Source: Clostridia bacterium (GTDB lineage Bacteria; Bacillota; Clostridia; Oscillospirales; CAG-272). From it: a stretch of 6,221 nt of DNA. Made by a program: the position numbers and the translations under genes. The stretch lies in NCBI GenBank assembly GCA_900763885.1, contig CAAFLY010000286.1, positions 1 through 6,221 on the forward strand, in the 5' to 3' direction. Under the pieces are notes generated by a model. It made no database searches. It saw nothing but the letters and a program-made list of their open reading frames with translations, and was not told the origin of the DNA. Of this stretch, positions 4,840 to 6,221 are shown piece after piece; within the stretch, counting starts at the first letter, position 1; every line of letters starts with the position of its first letter.

Positions 4840-6221
4840 ATGCCAGCACCAATGGGAGCACCGCCCGGATTCTTCGGGGGACCGCAGGATAAAGCCCGCG
4901 ACGCGCTCCGGGAACCGAAGCCCACCTCCATCCGGGAAGTCCCCGGGTATCTCCGCCGCGTGACGGGAAAATTCCTCCACCGGCTCGTCTATATTTTCCA
5001 CATCGTCTGGGACACACGGCCGTGGATCCTCTTTTTCATGGTCTTTATGGCGCTCTTCAACGGCGTGACCCCCGTGCTCGGCGCATGGATCAGCGCACAG
5101 CTTCTCAACGCCCTTGCCGCCGCCTATGTTTCCGCTTCCACAGGCGCCGCCATCGGTTTTTCCGCCGTGATGGGCCTGCTCATTCTGCGCTTCACGTATT
5201 CCTTCGTCGTGAGCATGGTGAACCGCGTGAACAGCATCGTCACGAACATCGCCGGGGAGCTGGTCGTCAACAACGTGAACCTGCGGATCATGAACAAGGC
5301 GCGCGAAGTGGATCTTGCCAGCTTCGACCGACCGGAATTCTACGAAAAGCTCGAAAACGCCAAGCGCGAGGCAGGCCATCGCCCGATCCAGATTCTCAAC
5401 GCCAACTTCACCATCATCAGCACCATCATCAGCATGATCTCCTTCATCGTGGTGCTTGCCGCCGTGAATCCCGCCGCCCCATGGATCATCGCGCTGCTCT
5501 CCGTGCCGACCGCGGTCATCAATTTCGTATATCGGCAGAAAAATTTCCAGTATATCCGCCGCCATTCCAAGGATCGCCGGCAGATGAATTATTACTCGAA
5601 CCTGATGACGAACAAGGATATGGTCAAGGAGGTGCGCCTGTTCGGCCTGTCGGATCTCTTCATCGGCAGATACTGCGAGACGTTTGAGCGGTACTTCAAG
5701 GGGCTCAAAAAGCTCTTTGTCGGCGAGGGACTGTGGCACATGGGTACGACCGTCTTCTCTACGGCGGTCAACTGCGTGCTGTTTCTGATGATCGCGCGCG
5801 GCGTGTGCAACGGGGAGTACGAGGTCGGCAACTATTCGCTGTATACGGGCGCGCTGACCTCCATCTTTTCCGGCATCGGCACGCTCATCACCACCACCGC
5901 GTCCATTTACGAGGGCACACTCTTCATCGACAACCTCATCGTATTCCTCTCCGAAAAGCGGACCATCGTTCCCCTGCTCGCCGCTCCCGCCCCGGTCAAA
6001 CGGCACACCGGCCACACCATCGCGCTGCATGACGTGTCCTTCCGCTATCCGGGCACCGAGCGCGACGTGATCCACCACGTGAATCTGGAGATCGATCCGG
6101 GCGACACCGTGGTGCTGGTCGGCTTAAACGGCGCGGGTAAAACCACGCTCATCAAGCTGCTCACACGGTTATACGACCCGACGGAGGGCTACATCACCTT
6201 AGACGGCCGCGACATCCGCGA
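4840..6221 (+). CDS. ABC exporter, fused transmembrane and ATPase domains, 3' end outside window
   Basis: Predicted ATP-driven exporter half-transporter that works as a dimer in the cytoplasmic membrane. The ATG at 4840 is preceded by AGGAAGG with 7 bases of spacing, and the frame is open for 460 codons to the window edge. A Gly/Pro-rich cytosolic tail (MPAPMGAPPGFFGG) leads into the membrane domain. Likely membrane segments are about 61-82, 103-126, 191-210, 214-231, 302-319 and perhaps 333-352. Family-like cytosolic motifs are SFDRPEFYEKLENAKRE (161-177) and KEVRLFGL (263-270). The ATPase domain starts near 393, with the aromatic A-loop Tyr403 (FRYPGTE) and Walker A GLNGAGKTT (428-436). The Q-loop, signature motif and Walker B lie beyond the window. 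It follows the MarR gene by 30 bases and shares its promoter. Such pairs are often followed by a second half-transporter, which cannot be checked here. Substrate unknown; drug, peptide or lipid export are possible. Confidence 0.92.
   Translation, partial: MPAPMGAPPGFFGGPQDKARDALREPKPTSIREVPGYLRRVTGKFLHRLVYIFHIVWDTRPWILFFMVFMALFNGVTPVLGAWISAQLLNALAAAYVSASTGAAIGFSAVMGLLILRFTYSFVVSMVNRVNSIVTNIAGELVVNNVNLRIMNKAREVDLASFDRPEFYEKLENAKREAGHRPIQILNANFTIISTIISMISFIVVLAAVNPAAPWIIALLSVPTAVINFVYRQKNFQYIRRHSKDRRQMNYYSNLMTNKDMVKEVRLFGLSDLFIGRYCETFERYFKGLKKLFVGEGLWHMGTTVFSTAVNCVLFLMIARGVCNGEYEVGNYSLYTGALTSIFSGIGTLITTTASIYEGTLFIDNLIVFLSEKRTIVPLLAAPAPVKRHTGHTIALHDVSFRYPGTERDVIHHVNLEIDPGDTVVLVGLNGAGKTTLIKLLTRLYDPTEGYITLDGRDIR

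Noticed and set aside
4065..4931. Upstream extension of the lipoprotein frame (a 779-residue open frame starting at 4931 on the - strand)
   Set aside because: It is antisense to the well-supported MarR gene, and the ATG at 4064 gives a perfect lipoprotein signal peptide with its own promoter and ribosome-binding site.
4486..6078. 530-residue open frame on the - strand
   Set aside because: It runs antisense to the MarR and ABC exporter genes. Its His/Asp/Gly-rich composition is typical of the reverse of GC-rich coding sequence, and no family motifs are seen.

Overview
This 6.2 kb window looks like chromosomal DNA from a moderately GC-rich member of the Clostridia (Bacillota). Oscillospirales or a related gut lineage is my best guess, by inference. 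The clues are purine-rich Shine-Dalgarno sites (AAAGGAGAGG, AGAGGTGA, AGGAAGG), near-consensus sigma-A promoters, a Cys-lipoprotein solute-binding protein with an EF-hand-like loop, and a MarR regulator followed by an ABC exporter. I see no tRNA, rRNA, CRISPR array, insertion sequence or phage gene.

Layout. (1) The + strand opens inside a gene for a large ATPase of the 'ABC-class ATPase' family (Pfam ABC_ATPase, PF09818 from memory). Its N-terminus lies outside the window and it ends at 1826. (2) Converging on it from the - strand is a 150-residue, helix-rich protein of unknown function (1929-2381). A possible 77-residue ORF is joined to its stop codon by an ATGA overlap. (3) A noncoding stretch (2382-2591) holds a strong 14-bp hairpin that probably terminates transcription from the next gene. 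(4) A - strand gene (2592-4064) encodes a 490-residue secreted lipoprotein of the ABC sugar/solute-binding type. It has its own near-perfect promoter and no permease genes beside it. (5) A divergent control region (4065-4257) carries two strong sigma-A promoters pointing away from each other, each with a palindrome near its predicted transcription start. (6) On the + strand, a MarR-family repressor with an unusual proline-rich insertion (4258-4809) is followed after 30 bp by an ABC exporter (fused membrane and ATPase domains) that runs off the right end.

Functional reading. The MarR-ABC exporter pair is the clearest unit: a ligand-sensing repressor probably controlling itself and the efflux or export pump downstream from one promoter. 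The solute-binding lipoprotein is transcribed away from this pair and probably serves an uptake system encoded elsewhere. The partial ABC-class ATPase and the 150-residue protein appear unrelated to the transport genes. I found no clear evidence of a wholly new system. The most distinctive items are the proline-rich MarR, the orphan binding protein, the poorly understood ABC-class ATPase and the stop-coupled small ORF.
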